From assembly GCA_963713355.1 (NCBI GenBank), contig CAVQLK010000008.1:434001-498000 (forward strand): 64,000 nucleotides of DNA, given 5' to 3'. Shown piece after piece: positions 52,280 to 61,300 of the stretch. Positions within the stretch are counted from its first letter, which is position 1, and every line of letters starts with the position of its first letter. The notes beneath the pieces were generated by a model. It worked only from the letters and a program-made list of their open reading frames with translations, searched no databases and was not told the DNA's origin. Source of the DNA: FEN-1219 sp963713355 (GTDB taxonomy: Bacteria > Pseudomonadota > Gammaproteobacteria > Steroidobacterales > Rariloculaceae). The translations under genes were made by a program, and so were the position numbers.

Positions 52280-53765
52280 GAACGCGGCGCCGCCAAAGGC
52301 CGGCGACGGCAGGAGCGGCGAGCACGACGAGCGCCGCGGCGAGCAGCGCCGCCGAGATCGGCCGCGTCACGAACACCGTCAAGTCGCCTTCACTGATCGC
52401 GGCGGCGCGGCGAAATTGCTGCTCCGCCATCGGGCCGAGCACGAGCCCCAGCACGGCCGGCACGAGCGGGATCCCGAGCACGCGCATCGCGAGTCCGACC
52501 GCGCCGGCGCCGTAGAGCAGGCCCACGTCGAGCAGCGAGCGGTTCAAGCTGTAGGCGCCGAGCGACGCGAGCACGAGCACGCTGCCGAACAGCAACGGTT
52601 TCGGCAGAAACATCACGCGCGCCCACACGCGGGCGAGCGGCAGGTTCAAGACGAGCAGCATCGCGTTGCCGATGAAGAGGCTCGCGATCAGCGTCCAGAC
52701 GAGATCCGGGCGTGCCGTGAACAGCAGCGGCCCCGGCTGGAGGCCGTACTGTTGAAAAGCCGCGAGCAAGATCGCGGCCGTCGCCGACGACGGAACGCCG
52801 AGCGTCAAGAGCGGCACGAGCACGCCGGCCGTCGACGCGTTGTTCGCGGCTTCGGGCCCAGCGACGCCTTCGATCGCGCCGCGGCCGAACTCTTCGGGAT
52901 GGGCGCTCAAACGCTTCTCGGCCGAGTACGACAGGAACGTCGGAATCACGGAGCCGCCCATCGGCAGCACGCCGAGCGGAAAACCGATCGCCGTCCCGCG
53001 CAACCAGGGCTTCCACGAGCGGCGCCACTCGTCGCGGCTCATGCCCATGAAGCTCGCGAGCTGCACGGCTTGCGGCGTGTCGCCGCCGCGCCGCGCCGCC
53101 TGATGCAACGTCTCGCCGACGGCGAAGAGGCCGATCACGAGGATGACGACGTCGATGCCGTCGAGTAGCTGCGGGATGCCGAACGAGAACCGCGCGGCGC
53201 CCGTGAGCTGATCGATGCCGACGAGCCCGAGCGCGAGCCCGAGGAACAGGCTGAAGAGCCCGCGCGCGAGCGAGGCTCCGAGCAGAGCTGCCACCGCCGT
53301 GAACGCGAGCAGCGCGAGCGCGAAGTACTCGGCTGGGCCGAACTCGAGCGCGACGGACGCAAGCACCGGCGCGAACAGCGCGAGCGCGAGCGTCGCGAGC
53401 GTGCCGGCGACGAACGAGCCGAGCGCCGCCGTCGTGAGCGCGGCGGCGCCGCGGCCGTTGCGCGCCATCTGGTGGCCGTCGATCGCGGTCGCGATCGCGC
53501 CCGTCTCGCCGGGCGTGTTCAGCAAGATGCTCGTCGTCGAGCCGCCGTACATCGCTCCGTAGTAGATGCCGCCGAACATAATGAAAGCGCTGACGGGGTC
53601 GAGGCCGAACGTGACGGGCAACAGCACGGCGACCGTCAGCGCGGGCCCGATGCCGGGCAGCACACCGATGGCCGTGCCGAGCGTCGTGCCGAGCAGCGCC
53701 CAGAGCAGGTTCGTGAGCGTCAGCGCGTTCGCGAAACCGAGGCCAAGACCGTCAAATGTGCCCAT
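52272..53765 (-). CDS. tctA: Tripartite tricarboxylate transporter large permease TctA
   Basis: 497 residues from the ATG at 53765 (MGTFDGLGLGFANALTLTNL). TctA signatures: GVLPGIGPALTVAVLLPVTF, YYGAMYGGSTTSILLNTPGE and the second-half repeat GPEAANNASTAGVLVPLLTL, then GVPSSATAAILL. About twelve helices. With the TctC-TctB fusion 5 bases upstream it forms a secondary, binding-protein-dependent importer. It is followed by TcuA, linking uptake to oxidation. Confidence 0.95.
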   Translation of the reverse strand: MGTFDGLGLGFANALTLTNLLWALLGTTLGTAIGVLPGIGPALTVAVLLPVTFGLDPVSAFIMFGGIYYGAMYGGSTTSILLNTPGETGAIATAIDGHQMARNGRGAAALTTAALGSFVAGTLATLALALFAPVLASVALEFGPAEYFALALLAFTAVAALLGASLARGLFSLFLGLALGLVGIDQLTGAARFSFGIPQLLDGIDVVILVIGLFAVGETLHQAARRGGDTPQAVQLASFMGMSRDEWRRSWKPWLRGTAIGFPLGVLPMGGSVIPTFLSYSAEKRLSAHPEEFGRGAIEGVAGPEAANNASTAGVLVPLLTLGVPSSATAAILLAAFQQYGLQPGPLLFTARPDLVWTLIASLFIGNAMLLVLNLPLARVWARVMFLPKPLLFGSVLVLASLGAYSLNRSLLDVGLLYGAGAVGLAMRVLGIPLVPAVLGLVLGPMAEQQFRRAAAISEGDLTVFVTRPISAALLAAALVVLAAPAVAGLWRRRVHD

Positions 53766-53770
53766 CGCGC

Positions 53771-55090
53771 TCAGAGCCACGCGCCGAGCACGCCGGCCGG
53801 CAGCGGCAGGTCGAGCGCGTACGCGAACAACGCGTAGCTGCCGGTGGCTACGCCGAGCGCGGCCGCTGCGTCGCGGACGGGACGGTGCGCGTCGAACGCT
53901 CGCGCAGCGAGCCAGAAGAGCAGCGCTGCAGCGACGATGAAGCCCAAGCTCTCGGCGAAGAGCACGTGCAGCGCCGCGCCTATGCCGAGCAGCGCCAGCG
54001 GGCGCCATGCGAGTGCGCCCAGCTGTTGCCGCGAGCGCTTTCGCTGGCGACGCACGGAGACAGCGGCCGCGACGCCGAAAAGCGCGAGGCCCGTGAGAAC
54101 GAACGCGGCGTAGGGGTCCCAAGCGCCAGTACCGGGTGCGGTACCGGTGCCGAGCTCGCGCAAGATTCCACGCACGCGCCGTTCCTCGGCCGCCGCGAAC
54201 GCCGCGAACTCGTCGCCCGCGAGATATCGGTCGAGCCACCGATAACGCACGAGCAGCTCGCGCCATTCACGCGAGCGGACCATGGCGTCGACGACGCCCT
54301 CGAGCCGCGCGCGCTCCTCGGCCGTGATGCCGGGCGGCGCGACGACGGAGCGCCAGTTCTCGAATTCGACGTCGACACCACGTTCGCGCAACGTCGGCGC
54401 GTCGACGCCGGGCACGCGCTCGGCGCTCGAGACCGCGAGAACGCGCAGCGCTCCGGCGTCGATCTGCGCCGCGAACTCCGCGAGGCCGTTGACGCCGACG
54501 GACACCTGCCCGCCCAGGATCGCCGCGAGGGCCTCGCCGCCGCCGGAGTAGCCAATGTAGTTGACGCGTCGCGGCTCGACGCCGACGGCAGCAGCGATGA
54601 GGCCCGCGAGGATCTGGTCGCTGCCGCCGACCGAGCCGCCACCCCACGAGATCGACTCGGGATCGCTCTTGAACGCGGCGAGCAGGTCGTCGAGCGTGCG
54701 GAATGGCGATGCGGCCGGAACGGCGAGCGCTTCATACTCGCCCGTGAGCCGTGCGATCGGCACGGCGTCGGCCAACGTCACCGGCGAGCCGTTGGTCACG
54801 ATGCCGCCGAGCATGATGAGGCCCGAGACGAGCAACGCGTCGCCGTTGCCGCGCTCGGAGCCGACGAAGCGCGCGAGCCCGATCGTGCCCGCGGCGCCCG
54901 GCACGTTTTCCACGATGGGCGTCGTGACGATGCCTCCGCTCTGCAGCGCCTGCTGCATGACGCGCGCGGTTTGGTCCCAGCCGCCGCCGGGCGCCGCGGG
55001 CGCGATGAGGCGCAACTCGTCGAAATGCGGTTGGGCGGGCGCGTACGACGCCGTCAGCGTCGCAAGTGCCAGTAGCGAGGCGCGGAGCAC
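53771..55090 (-). CDS. TctC-TctB fusion: solute-binding protein joined to small permease subunit
   Basis: About 439 residues from the GTG at 55090; a GTG at 55132 directly abuts a TATAAT box, so the inner start is preferred. A signal peptide (VLRASLLALATLTASYAPAQ) leads into a TctC/BugE-type binding protein (LRLIAPAAPGGGWDQTARVM; PGAAGTIGLARFVG; INYIGYSG-like VNYIGYSGGGEALAAILGGQ). At about residue 320 the sequence changes to four membrane helices of TctB type (YAAFVLTGLALFGVAAAVSV, then LALLGIGAALHVLFAESLGF, IVAAALLFWLAARAF). The two are separate genes in most TTT systems. The stop is 5 bases from tctA. Confidence 0.88.
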   Translation of the reverse strand: MLRASLLALATLTASYAPAQPHFDELRLIAPAAPGGGWDQTARVMQQALQSGGIVTTPIVENVPGAAGTIGLARFVGSERGNGDALLVSGLIMLGGIVTNGSPVTLADAVPIARLTGEYEALAVPAASPFRTLDDLLAAFKSDPESISWGGGSVGGSDQILAGLIAAAVGVEPRRVNYIGYSGGGEALAAILGGQVSVGVNGLAEFAAQIDAGALRVLAVSSAERVPGVDAPTLRERGVDVEFENWRSVVAPPGITAEERARLEGVVDAMVRSREWRELLVRYRWLDRYLAGDEFAAFAAAEERRVRGILRELGTGTAPGTGAWDPYAAFVLTGLALFGVAAAVSVRRQRKRSRQQLGALAWRPLALLGIGAALHVLFAESLGFIVAAALLFWLAARAFDAHRPVRDAAAALGVATGSYALFAYALDLPLPAGVLGAWL

Positions 55091-55132
55091 GTTCGAGCGC
55101 CCGATGACGTTCCCCTTTCGATTGCCGCGCAC

Positions 55133-55138
55133 ATTATA
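55133..55138 (-). promoter_or_regulatory. -10 element of the Tct/Tcu operon
   Basis: A perfect TATAAT lies on the minus strand directly before the outer GTG at 55132, implying transcription begins near 55126 and translation at the inner GTG 55090. A good -35 was not found. Confidence 0.4.
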
Positions 55139-55188
55139 TAGATGCGTTACAGTGAAGCCCGAAGTCGTCGTCGCGGCGAGGGCCGTTC

Positions 55189-55446
55189 ATGAGTGACCAG
55201 GATTTGGGCGCGCTGCTCGCGGAGCTGCACGCTCGGCTGAAGCAGGCGGGCTCGCTCGACCCCGAGGCGCGCAAGCTGCTCACGACCGTCGCTCGCGATA
55301 TCGAGAACGCGCTCGCGAACGATGATGCGAGCGCCGTCGCCGCGGAGCCCGTCGAGGCGCTGGCCGTGCGGTTCGAGGCCGACCATCCGTCGCTGGCCGG
55401 GGTCTTGCGCCAGATCATGGACACGCTTGGCAAGGCCGGAATCTAG
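55189..55446 (+). CDS. DUF4404 family protein
   Basis: 85 residues, GAGGG ribosome site 6 bases before the ATG. The whole chain fits DUF4404: LLAELHARLKQAGSLDPEAR, then VRFEADHPSLAGVLRQIMDT. It is a small helical cytoplasmic protein of unknown role. The next gene lies 137 bases downstream, behind a hairpin and a riboswitch, so it is not in the same translational unit. Confidence 0.9.
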   Translation: MSDQDLGALLAELHARLKQAGSLDPEARKLLTTVARDIENALANDDASAVAAEPVEALAVRFEADHPSLAGVLRQIMDTLGKAGI

Positions 55447-55478
55447 GCCGAGCCATCTTCTGTAAAAACTCGGTTGTG

Positions 55479-55497
55479 CCGCGCACGTCGTGCGCGG
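55479..55497. terminator. GC hairpin between DUF4404 and the riboswitch
   Basis: CCGCGCAC (55479-55486) and GTGCGCGG (55490-55497) form a perfect stem with a GTC loop, 32 bases after the DUF4404 stop. There is no T-run, so any termination would be factor-dependent or it may be an upstream element of the riboswitch transcript. Confidence 0.35.
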
Positions 55498-55506
55498 AGA
55501 CTAGCG

Positions 55507-55583
55507 CCCGTGCCAAAGGCAAACCCGTCGCGAGGCGGGGACGCAAAGCTACCGGTCTCTCGAGAGACAGCGGGGTCGCCACG
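55507..55583 (+). promoter_or_regulatory. Cyclic-di-GMP-I (GEMM-I) riboswitch
   Basis: The conserved order of the GEMM-I aptamer is present: GGCAAACC, a P2 helix CCCGTC/GGCGGG capped by a GCGA (GNRA) tetraloop at 55530-55533, the joining GGGACGCAAAGC, a second helix GTCTC/GAGAC (55555-55568) and the closing CAGCGGGGTCGCC. The Vc2 aptamer contains GGGACGCAAAGC and AGCGGGGTTACC at equivalent places. The only ribosome-site-like G4 (55572-55575) lies inside the 3' conserved strand, 8 bases before the ATG at 55584, so control is probably translational. Confidence 0.88.
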
Positions 55584-56237
55584 ATGGAACCGATACAGCC
55601 GCCACCGAATCCGTTCCTCACCGAGGCGGGCACGCTCGTGCTGCCGTCGTTCGAAGAATGGTTCTTCTTGCCGGGTGACTGGCTCGTCTATCTGCTCGCG
55701 AGCCGCGCGCCGGTCGTCGCGCAGTCCTTGGGAGTGGGCCCGCAAGACTACGGCGCAACGCTTGCGGGCTTCGTCGCCTGGATCTGCTGGATCATGCTCG
55801 TGATCGTGTCGATCGCGGCGACGTCGGCCGTGCGCCGATTCGACCGTGCGTTGACGGACCGCATCCTCTATGCCGTCCGAGAGCTGCGCCGCCACGTGCG
55901 CATGGCAACTGTGTTTGCCCAGTATCGACGGAAGCTCGCGGCGCAGCGTAAGGAGCCGTCGTTCGATGTCGGCGAGGAGCCGGGTCTGAGCCGCGACGAG
56001 CTGCGAGTGCTCGAGCTGCATGCGCGGCTCTCGCCGGGATTCGCGTTGTCCACGAGCGATGTGGCGCACGAGCTCGGCGCGCGCGGCTACGAGATCCGCA
56101 CGGCGCTCGAGCGGCTGCAGAAGCTGAAGCTGCTGCAAGCGACGGTCGGCGGGCTCGACGGTGAGACGGCCTATACGCTGAGCGGCGCGGGGCGCACGTT
56201 ACTGCAGATCCGCCATGCTCGGCCCCGCGTTGCCTGA
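55584..56237 (+). CDS. Riboswitch-controlled membrane protein with C-terminal winged helix
   Basis: 217 residues; ATG is the first start after the riboswitch. One membrane helix is seen at about residues 57-80 (YGATLAGFVAWICWIMLVIV). A basic juxtamembrane stretch (RRFDRALTDRILYAVRELRR) follows, and residues 135-210 form a winged-helix/MarR-like domain (LSRDELRVLELHARLSPGFA, then LSTSDVAHELGARGYEIRTA). The protein would be a membrane-tethered transcription factor or a winged-helix protein-interaction module. No family is recognised. Its expression should follow cyclic-di-GMP through the aptamer upstream. Confidence 0.85.
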   Translation: MEPIQPPPNPFLTEAGTLVLPSFEEWFFLPGDWLVYLLASRAPVVAQSLGVGPQDYGATLAGFVAWICWIMLVIVSIAATSAVRRFDRALTDRILYAVRELRRHVRMATVFAQYRRKLAAQRKEPSFDVGEEPGLSRDELRVLELHARLSPGFALSTSDVAHELGARGYEIRTALERLQKLKLLQATVGGLDGETAYTLSGAGRTLLQIRHARPRVA

Positions 56238-56246
56238 CGGCCGCGC

Positions 56247-56747
56247 CTACGCCGGCACTGTCGCGAGCAGGTCGTCGAGCTTTTGATAGCTCATCTCCAT
56301 GCCGTCCGTCATGCCGCTCTTCACGGCCGCGTCGCGCACTTCTTTCGATTCGTAGCGAGCCGTCATCGTGTGCGTCGTGACGCCGTTCTTCTCGGTGAGG
56401 ACGGAAGTGATGAGCGCTTCGCCCATCTCGCCGCCGACGTCGCCTGCGTCGAAGCGCTCGATGTGCACGATGCGCGACGGCCGCACGACTTCGCGGAATT
56501 CGCCCGTGAATCCGAACTCCGAGCCGTCTTTCTCACTGCGCCAGCGCCACTTGAACTTGCCGCCGGGGCGGACGTCCATCTCGCAGACCGGCATCGTCCA
56601 GCCCGGCGGGCCGAGCATCCAGCGCTGAACGAGCGCGGGCTTGGTCCAGGCGTCGAACACGAGCTCGCGCGGCGCGTTGAAGGCGCGAACGACGACGATG
56701 TCGCGATCGTTCGGCAGAGTCACGGTGCTCTTGGGTTGGCTTTTCAT
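56247..56747 (-). CDS. SRPBCC/AHSA1-family protein
   Basis: 166 residues from the ATG at 56747, 7 bases after AAGGAG. IVVVRAFNAPRELVFDAWTK, then PALVQRWMLGPPGWTMPVCE and a C-terminal helix (YQKLDDLLATVP) fit the activator-of-Hsp90-ATPase-like START fold, a ligand-binding pocket. Such genes commonly pair with an ArsR gene, as here 47 bases upstream. Ligand unknown. Confidence 0.9.
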   Translation of the reverse strand: MKSQPKSTVTLPNDRDIVVVRAFNAPRELVFDAWTKPALVQRWMLGPPGWTMPVCEMDVRPGGKFKWRWRSEKDGSEFGFTGEFREVVRPSRIVHIERFDAGDVGGEMGEALITSVLTEKNGVTTHTMTARYESKEVRDAAVKSGMTDGMEMSYQKLDDLLATVPA

Positions 56748-56794
56748 CAGCTTGCTCCTTTCATCCTTCGTAAGCGCAATGGAGATCGGCGGTC

Positions 56795-57154
56795 CTATTT
56801 TCGTTTGCGGCGCCTGGGCGGTCTCTTCGCCGCTTGCAGCTCGTCGAGGAGGACGTCGAGTCGCTCGAAGCTCTGCTCCCACATCTGCCGGTAGCGCTCG
56901 ATCCAAACGTATGCGGCTTCGAGCGGCTGCGCCTCGAGGCGGCATGGCCGCCGCTGCGCGTCGCGGCCGCGCGAGACGAGCCCGGCGCGCTCGAGCATCT
57001 TCAAGTGCTTCGAGATGGCCGGCTGGCTCATGTCGAACGGTTCGGCAAGCTCGTTGACCGAGGCTTCGCCCGAGGCGAGCCGCGCAAGGATCGCGCGGCG
57101 CGTCGGATCGGAGAGCGCTAGGAACGTCGCGTTGAGGCGGTCGGAAGCGGCCAT
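56795..57154 (-). CDS. ArsR-family transcriptional repressor
   Basis: 119 residues. LNATFLALSDPTRRAILARL, then ASVNELAEPFDMSQPAISKH, then LKMLERAGLVSRGRDAQRRP is a textbook ArsR winged helix. Metal Cys pairs are absent. It is the first gene of an operon with the AHSA1 gene. The upstream region contains the perfect palindrome at 57173-57190, its likely operator. Confidence 0.93.
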   Translation of the reverse strand: MAASDRLNATFLALSDPTRRAILARLASGEASVNELAEPFDMSQPAISKHLKMLERAGLVSRGRDAQRRPCRLEAQPLEAAYVWIERYRQMWEQSFERLDVLLDELQAAKRPPRRRKRK

Positions 57155-57172
57155 AGCAAAACCATCTGGTTG

Positions 57173-57190
57173 TATAACCTATAGGTTATA
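57173..57190. promoter_or_regulatory. Perfect 18-bp palindrome, ArsR operator
   Basis: TATAACCTATAGGTTATA is fully self-complementary and lies 19-36 bases before the ArsR start. It contains TATA-like sequence that probably overlaps the -10 element, a usual position for ArsR autorepression. Confidence 0.7.
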
Positions 57191-57270
57191 TATAGGCGAT
57201 GCGCGAGTCAAGCGCCGCGTCGGCGTGCGGCGGACGCAGCTCAGCTCTGAGTCGGGTGCTTAAGCTCCAA

Positions 57271-58283
57271 TCAGCCCGCCAGCGCTCGCGCTCGAAGCTG
57301 GCCGCAACCGGCTTCGACGTCCTGGCCCGCGGAACGCCGCAGCTTGGCAAGCACGCCGCGCCGGTGCAGATAGCGCGTCATCTCTGCGGCACGTTCCCAC
57401 GAGGGCCGGCGGAACTCCGCGCCGTCGACGGTGTTGTAAGGGATGAAGTTCACGACGGCGTAGTGGCCCGCAAGCAGCGCGGCGAGCGTTTCGAGCTCGT
57501 CGTCGCCGTCGTTGACGCCTTCGAGCAACGTCCATTGATACTGCGTCGGGTACTTCGTCGCGCGCGAGTACTCGTCGGCGAGCGCGACAAGCTCGGCCGG
57601 CTCGATGCGCGGCGCGCGCGGCAGGAGCTGTGCGCGCAAAGTTGGCTTCGTCGTGTGCAGCGAGAGCGCGAGCGCGGGCTTGACGGACTCCAGCGGTAGG
57701 CGCTCGAAGACGCGCCGGTCGCCGACGGTCGAGAACACGATGTTTTTTTGCGCGAGATCGCCGTGCGTTCCGAGCAGCGCGACGGCGTCGAGCACGTTGT
57801 CGAGATTGTGCGCCGGCTCGCCCATGCCCATAGCACGACGCGCCGCACCGGCTGCCGCGTGCGCGCGAGCGCAACCTGCGCGACGATCTCGCCACTCGTC
57901 AGCTGGCGCGTGAGGCCGTCGCGGCCCGTCATGCAGAACACGCAGCCGACGGCGCATCCGACCTGCGTCGAAATGCAGACGCCGTCGCCGGGCAAGAGCA
58001 CGCTTTCGATCGTGCGGTCGTCCCCGAGCCCGAGCAGGAAGCGCGACGAGCCGTCGATGCCGCGATGCTCCGAGACGATCTTGACGAGCGCGGCAAAGCG
58101 CTCGGCGAGCTGCGGCAGCGCGCGGCGCATCGTCAGCGGCAGCTGCGAGTCCTCGCTCTGCGCGAAGGCGTCGAGCGGTAAGCCGCGTACCCAGGCGCGC
58201 ATCATCGACGTCTCGTGCCTCGGCCGCGCGCCCGCTGCGCGCAGCGCCGCGCATAGCTCGGCGATCGAGGCTCCGATAGTCAT
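57271..58283 (-). pseudogene. RlmN-like radical SAM RNA methyltransferase gene with one-base deletion
   Basis: The first part (ATG 58283; GTG 58292 possible) carries the radical SAM Cys motif CAVGCVFC after GDGVCISTQVG, then RQLTSGEIVAQVALART. At about 57831 the frame fails: VRRVVL reads on as WAWASRR, while one added A would give VVLMGMGEPAHNLDNVLDAV, the expected RlmN sequence. From there the other frame continues through FSTVGDRRVFERLPLESVKP, VVNFIPYNTVDGAEF and the catalytic AGCGQL motif. Corrected length is 337 residues. It is a divergent RlmN/Cfr-family paralogue lacking the usual N-terminal domain sequence. A single homopolymer-type deletion could also be an assembly error. Confidence 0.8.
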
Positions 58284-58328
58284 GCGACGCACGATATCGG
58301 CCGCCCGGAGGGTTGTAAACGAGACGAG

Positions 58329-58354
58329 CCTCCGGCTGCCGCAGCAGCCGGAGG
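58329..58354 (-). terminator. 11-bp hairpin after the TonB-dependent receptor gene
   Basis: CCTCCGGCTGC (58329-58339) and GCAGCCGGAGG (58344-58354) pair perfectly around CGCA. It lies just after the receptor stop and before the RlmN-like gene on the same strand. No T-run follows, so it may be an RNA-stabilising or Rho-assisted stop. Confidence 0.5.
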
Positions 58355-58376
58355 TCCGTCCGTCGAAAGATCGACG

Positions 58377-61300
58377 CTAGAGCCGGTAGTTGAACGTCGC
58401 GAGGAAGCGCCGTCCGTACACGTCGTAGGCGTTGGCGGGATTCGTCTGCGAGCTGAACCGCTGGTCGAACGTCGGGATCACGGGCGGGTCCTCGTCGGAC
58501 GCGTTCGTGATCGCGAGCGCCAATTGCCAAGCGCGGCCGTTGCTGAGCTCGCGCTCGTAGCTGACCGTGATGTCGGTGTAGCCCTTCGCGTCGACGGTCG
58601 CGTCGTCGATCGTCTGCCGACCCGCGGGCACAGGCATGCCGGGGACGAACTGCACGAATGTGACCGTGTTGGCATTGATTTCGCTCTCGCCGAAATAACG
58701 CCGCTGCAAGTTGAAGCCCCACTCGCCGAGCTGATAGCGCAGCGTGGCGACGGCCCGGGTTTCAGGCTCGTTGAGCTGGCCGGCCAGATCGACAGGCTGC
58801 CCGCCCGGAGTCGTCGTGCTGTCCTCGAGCAACCTGCCCGCGAGGAACCGCAGCGTGAAAGCCTCGGAACGGTTGCCGAACCAGTCCGTGTCCCTGTTCC
58901 ACAAGAGCTCGTAGTCGAGGCCGCGCACGCGCGCGTTGTTGATGTTCAACCACGGGTTGCGGACGGCCGTGACGGCGTTCGTGGCCGGATCGCGGAACAC
59001 GTAGTCGCAGAACTGGCTGCCGGGCGCCAAGCGGCACTCGTCGACGATGCGCTGCACGCCGAGCTGACCGATGGCGCCGGACAAATCGATGTCGTACCAA
59101 TCGACCGAGAACTGCAGCCCGGTTTGCTGCGGCTCGACGACGAAGCCCGCCGTGGTGGTGTCGGCCTCCTCGGGCGAGAGATCCGGATTGCCGACCGCCG
59201 TCGTCGTGATCTGGAACGTCTGCGGCGCGCCCGTGTTGTTGCCAGTCGGGATACCGCCGATCGCGTTCTCGGAGATGCTGCCGCCGCCGCCTTGTACGTC
59301 GAAGCGCTCGTTGAACGTCGGCTCGCGCACGTCGCGCGACACGGTGCTACGGAACCGCAGGAACTCGGCAACCTGGAGGTTGATGCCTGTCTTCCAAGAA
59401 TTGATGACGCCGCTCGTCGAGTAGTCTGAGCGGCGGCCCGCGACGTCGACCTCGAGGCGCCGCGCCGAGTTCTCGGCTTGCCACAGCGGCATGTTGAACT
59501 CGGTGAACGTTTCCCAGACGTCGTAGCCGCCTTTGATTGCCGGCACCGTGGAGAACTCGTGCAGATTCGGGCTGCCCGTCGTGAAGCCGCCTTGGATGCC
59601 GCGAATGCCAAGGTTCATGTTGCCGTTCACGGGGTTGAGCCCGTCGACGTTCACCGGCGGGCCGTAGGCCATGATGTCTATGGGATACCCGCGTTGCCAG
59701 AACCATTGCTCGCGGTACGTCGCGCCTGCGGCCATCGAGAACGCGCCGGGCCCGAAGCCGTCCCAGATGTCGCCCGTGAACAAGACCTCGGCGAATTCTT
59801 GCGTCACGGCGCTGCGGCCATATTTGCCCTGCACGGCGTATGCCGCCGCCTCGGGGCTGACGTTGCCCTGGCCGAAGATGTTCATCGGCACGCAGTTCGG
59901 GATGGCGTCCGGACCGACCGGGCCCGGGATCGGCACGGGGAAGAGCGGATCGCCGTCGGGCGCGAGCGAATCGTCGCCTTGCGCCGCGGGCACGCGAATG
60001 TGGGCGACCGAAGCCTGCAATTGCGCCGGAGTGGGGTTGAAGCGCTGCACGTTGCAGACGATCTGGCCAGTGCCGCGCAAAGCGTCCGTGATCAGATCGG
60101 GCCGTCCGTCGGGCCCGCCCGTGCCCGCGTCGTCGGTCAGGTCGCGGCGGTCGGTGTAAACCTCGACGGCGTCGATGGCCAGCATCTCGCGGTCGACGCG
60201 GATCTCGTTGCTGACTTCCGTGTACCGGTCTGTCGCGCCGCGCTGAATACGCGCTTGCATCTGCCAGCGTTCGCCGATGTCCTTGTCGAGCCCGAGCTGC
60301 AGCGTCCAGCTGTCGTATTGATTGTGCCGGTCCTCGCTGTCGCCCCAGTTGCCGGGCTGGCCGAGCACGGTGCCTTGCTTCTCCATGACGAAGCTGTTGA
60401 CGCCTTGCGCGCGCATCGCTGCGCGGACGTTCGCGGGCAAATACGCGTTGTCCACGTAGATCTGCGTCGTCCACGGCGACGCCAAGTGCGGGATTCCGCG
60501 CTGGTCGTAGTCGTTCGATTGAGTGCGACCGCCGAGCAAGTTCATGAAGTAACGCGTCGAGTCGTTCGCGTCGAACGTGTAGCCGAAAAAGGCGTTCTGG
60601 CGTTCCACCTCGGCGCCGTAAGGGCCGCCGCCGAACGCTTGGTTCGCTATGTCCGCCTCGGGCCCGCCCGACTGATTGTTCGTCGTGTTCACGGGGGCAA
60701 CGACGGTGCCGTTCTGAAACGGCCGGACGCCCGTCCCGTCGTACGTGAACGTTTGCCCGGCGAAGGGGAAAGCGGCGGTTTGTCCGGGGGTCAAGGCGAC
60801 GTTGGCGGCGTTGCGCAAACCGCCGATCCTGCCCGTCGGCGTGTGCTGCCGCGAATGCACGTCGGGCAGCACGAGCCGCATCGGCTCGTTCAAGTTGCCC
60901 GCGCTCCAGGCCGGGTTCGCGACGATGCCGTAGCGGCGGAACCAATCGCCGAGCTCGAGCGGGTCATAGTCGATCGGATCGATCTTTTGATACTCGAGCG
61001 ACGCGATGAGGTGCCCACGCTCACCGGTCTCGGTGCCATACGCCCAAGTGACGCCGCGGTTCGCTCCCATGTTGTCCGCGGTCTCGCCGAAGCTCGCGGA
61101 GAAATCCATTCCGTCGTAACTGCGGTTGAGGCGGAAGTTCGTGACGCCTGCGAGCGCATCAGCGCCGTAGGCCGCCGACGCGCCGCCCGTGACGACCTCG
61201 ATCTGCGAGATCAGTGCCGTCGGAATGTTGTCGACGTGAACGCTGCCGTCGCGATCGGCCGGCGCGAGCCGCGCTCCGTCGAGCAGCACGAGTGTTCGTT

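Noticed and set aside
58329..58354. Hairpin considered as an intrinsic terminator
   Set aside because: It lacks a T-run on either strand, so it is kept only as a low-confidence 3' hairpin.
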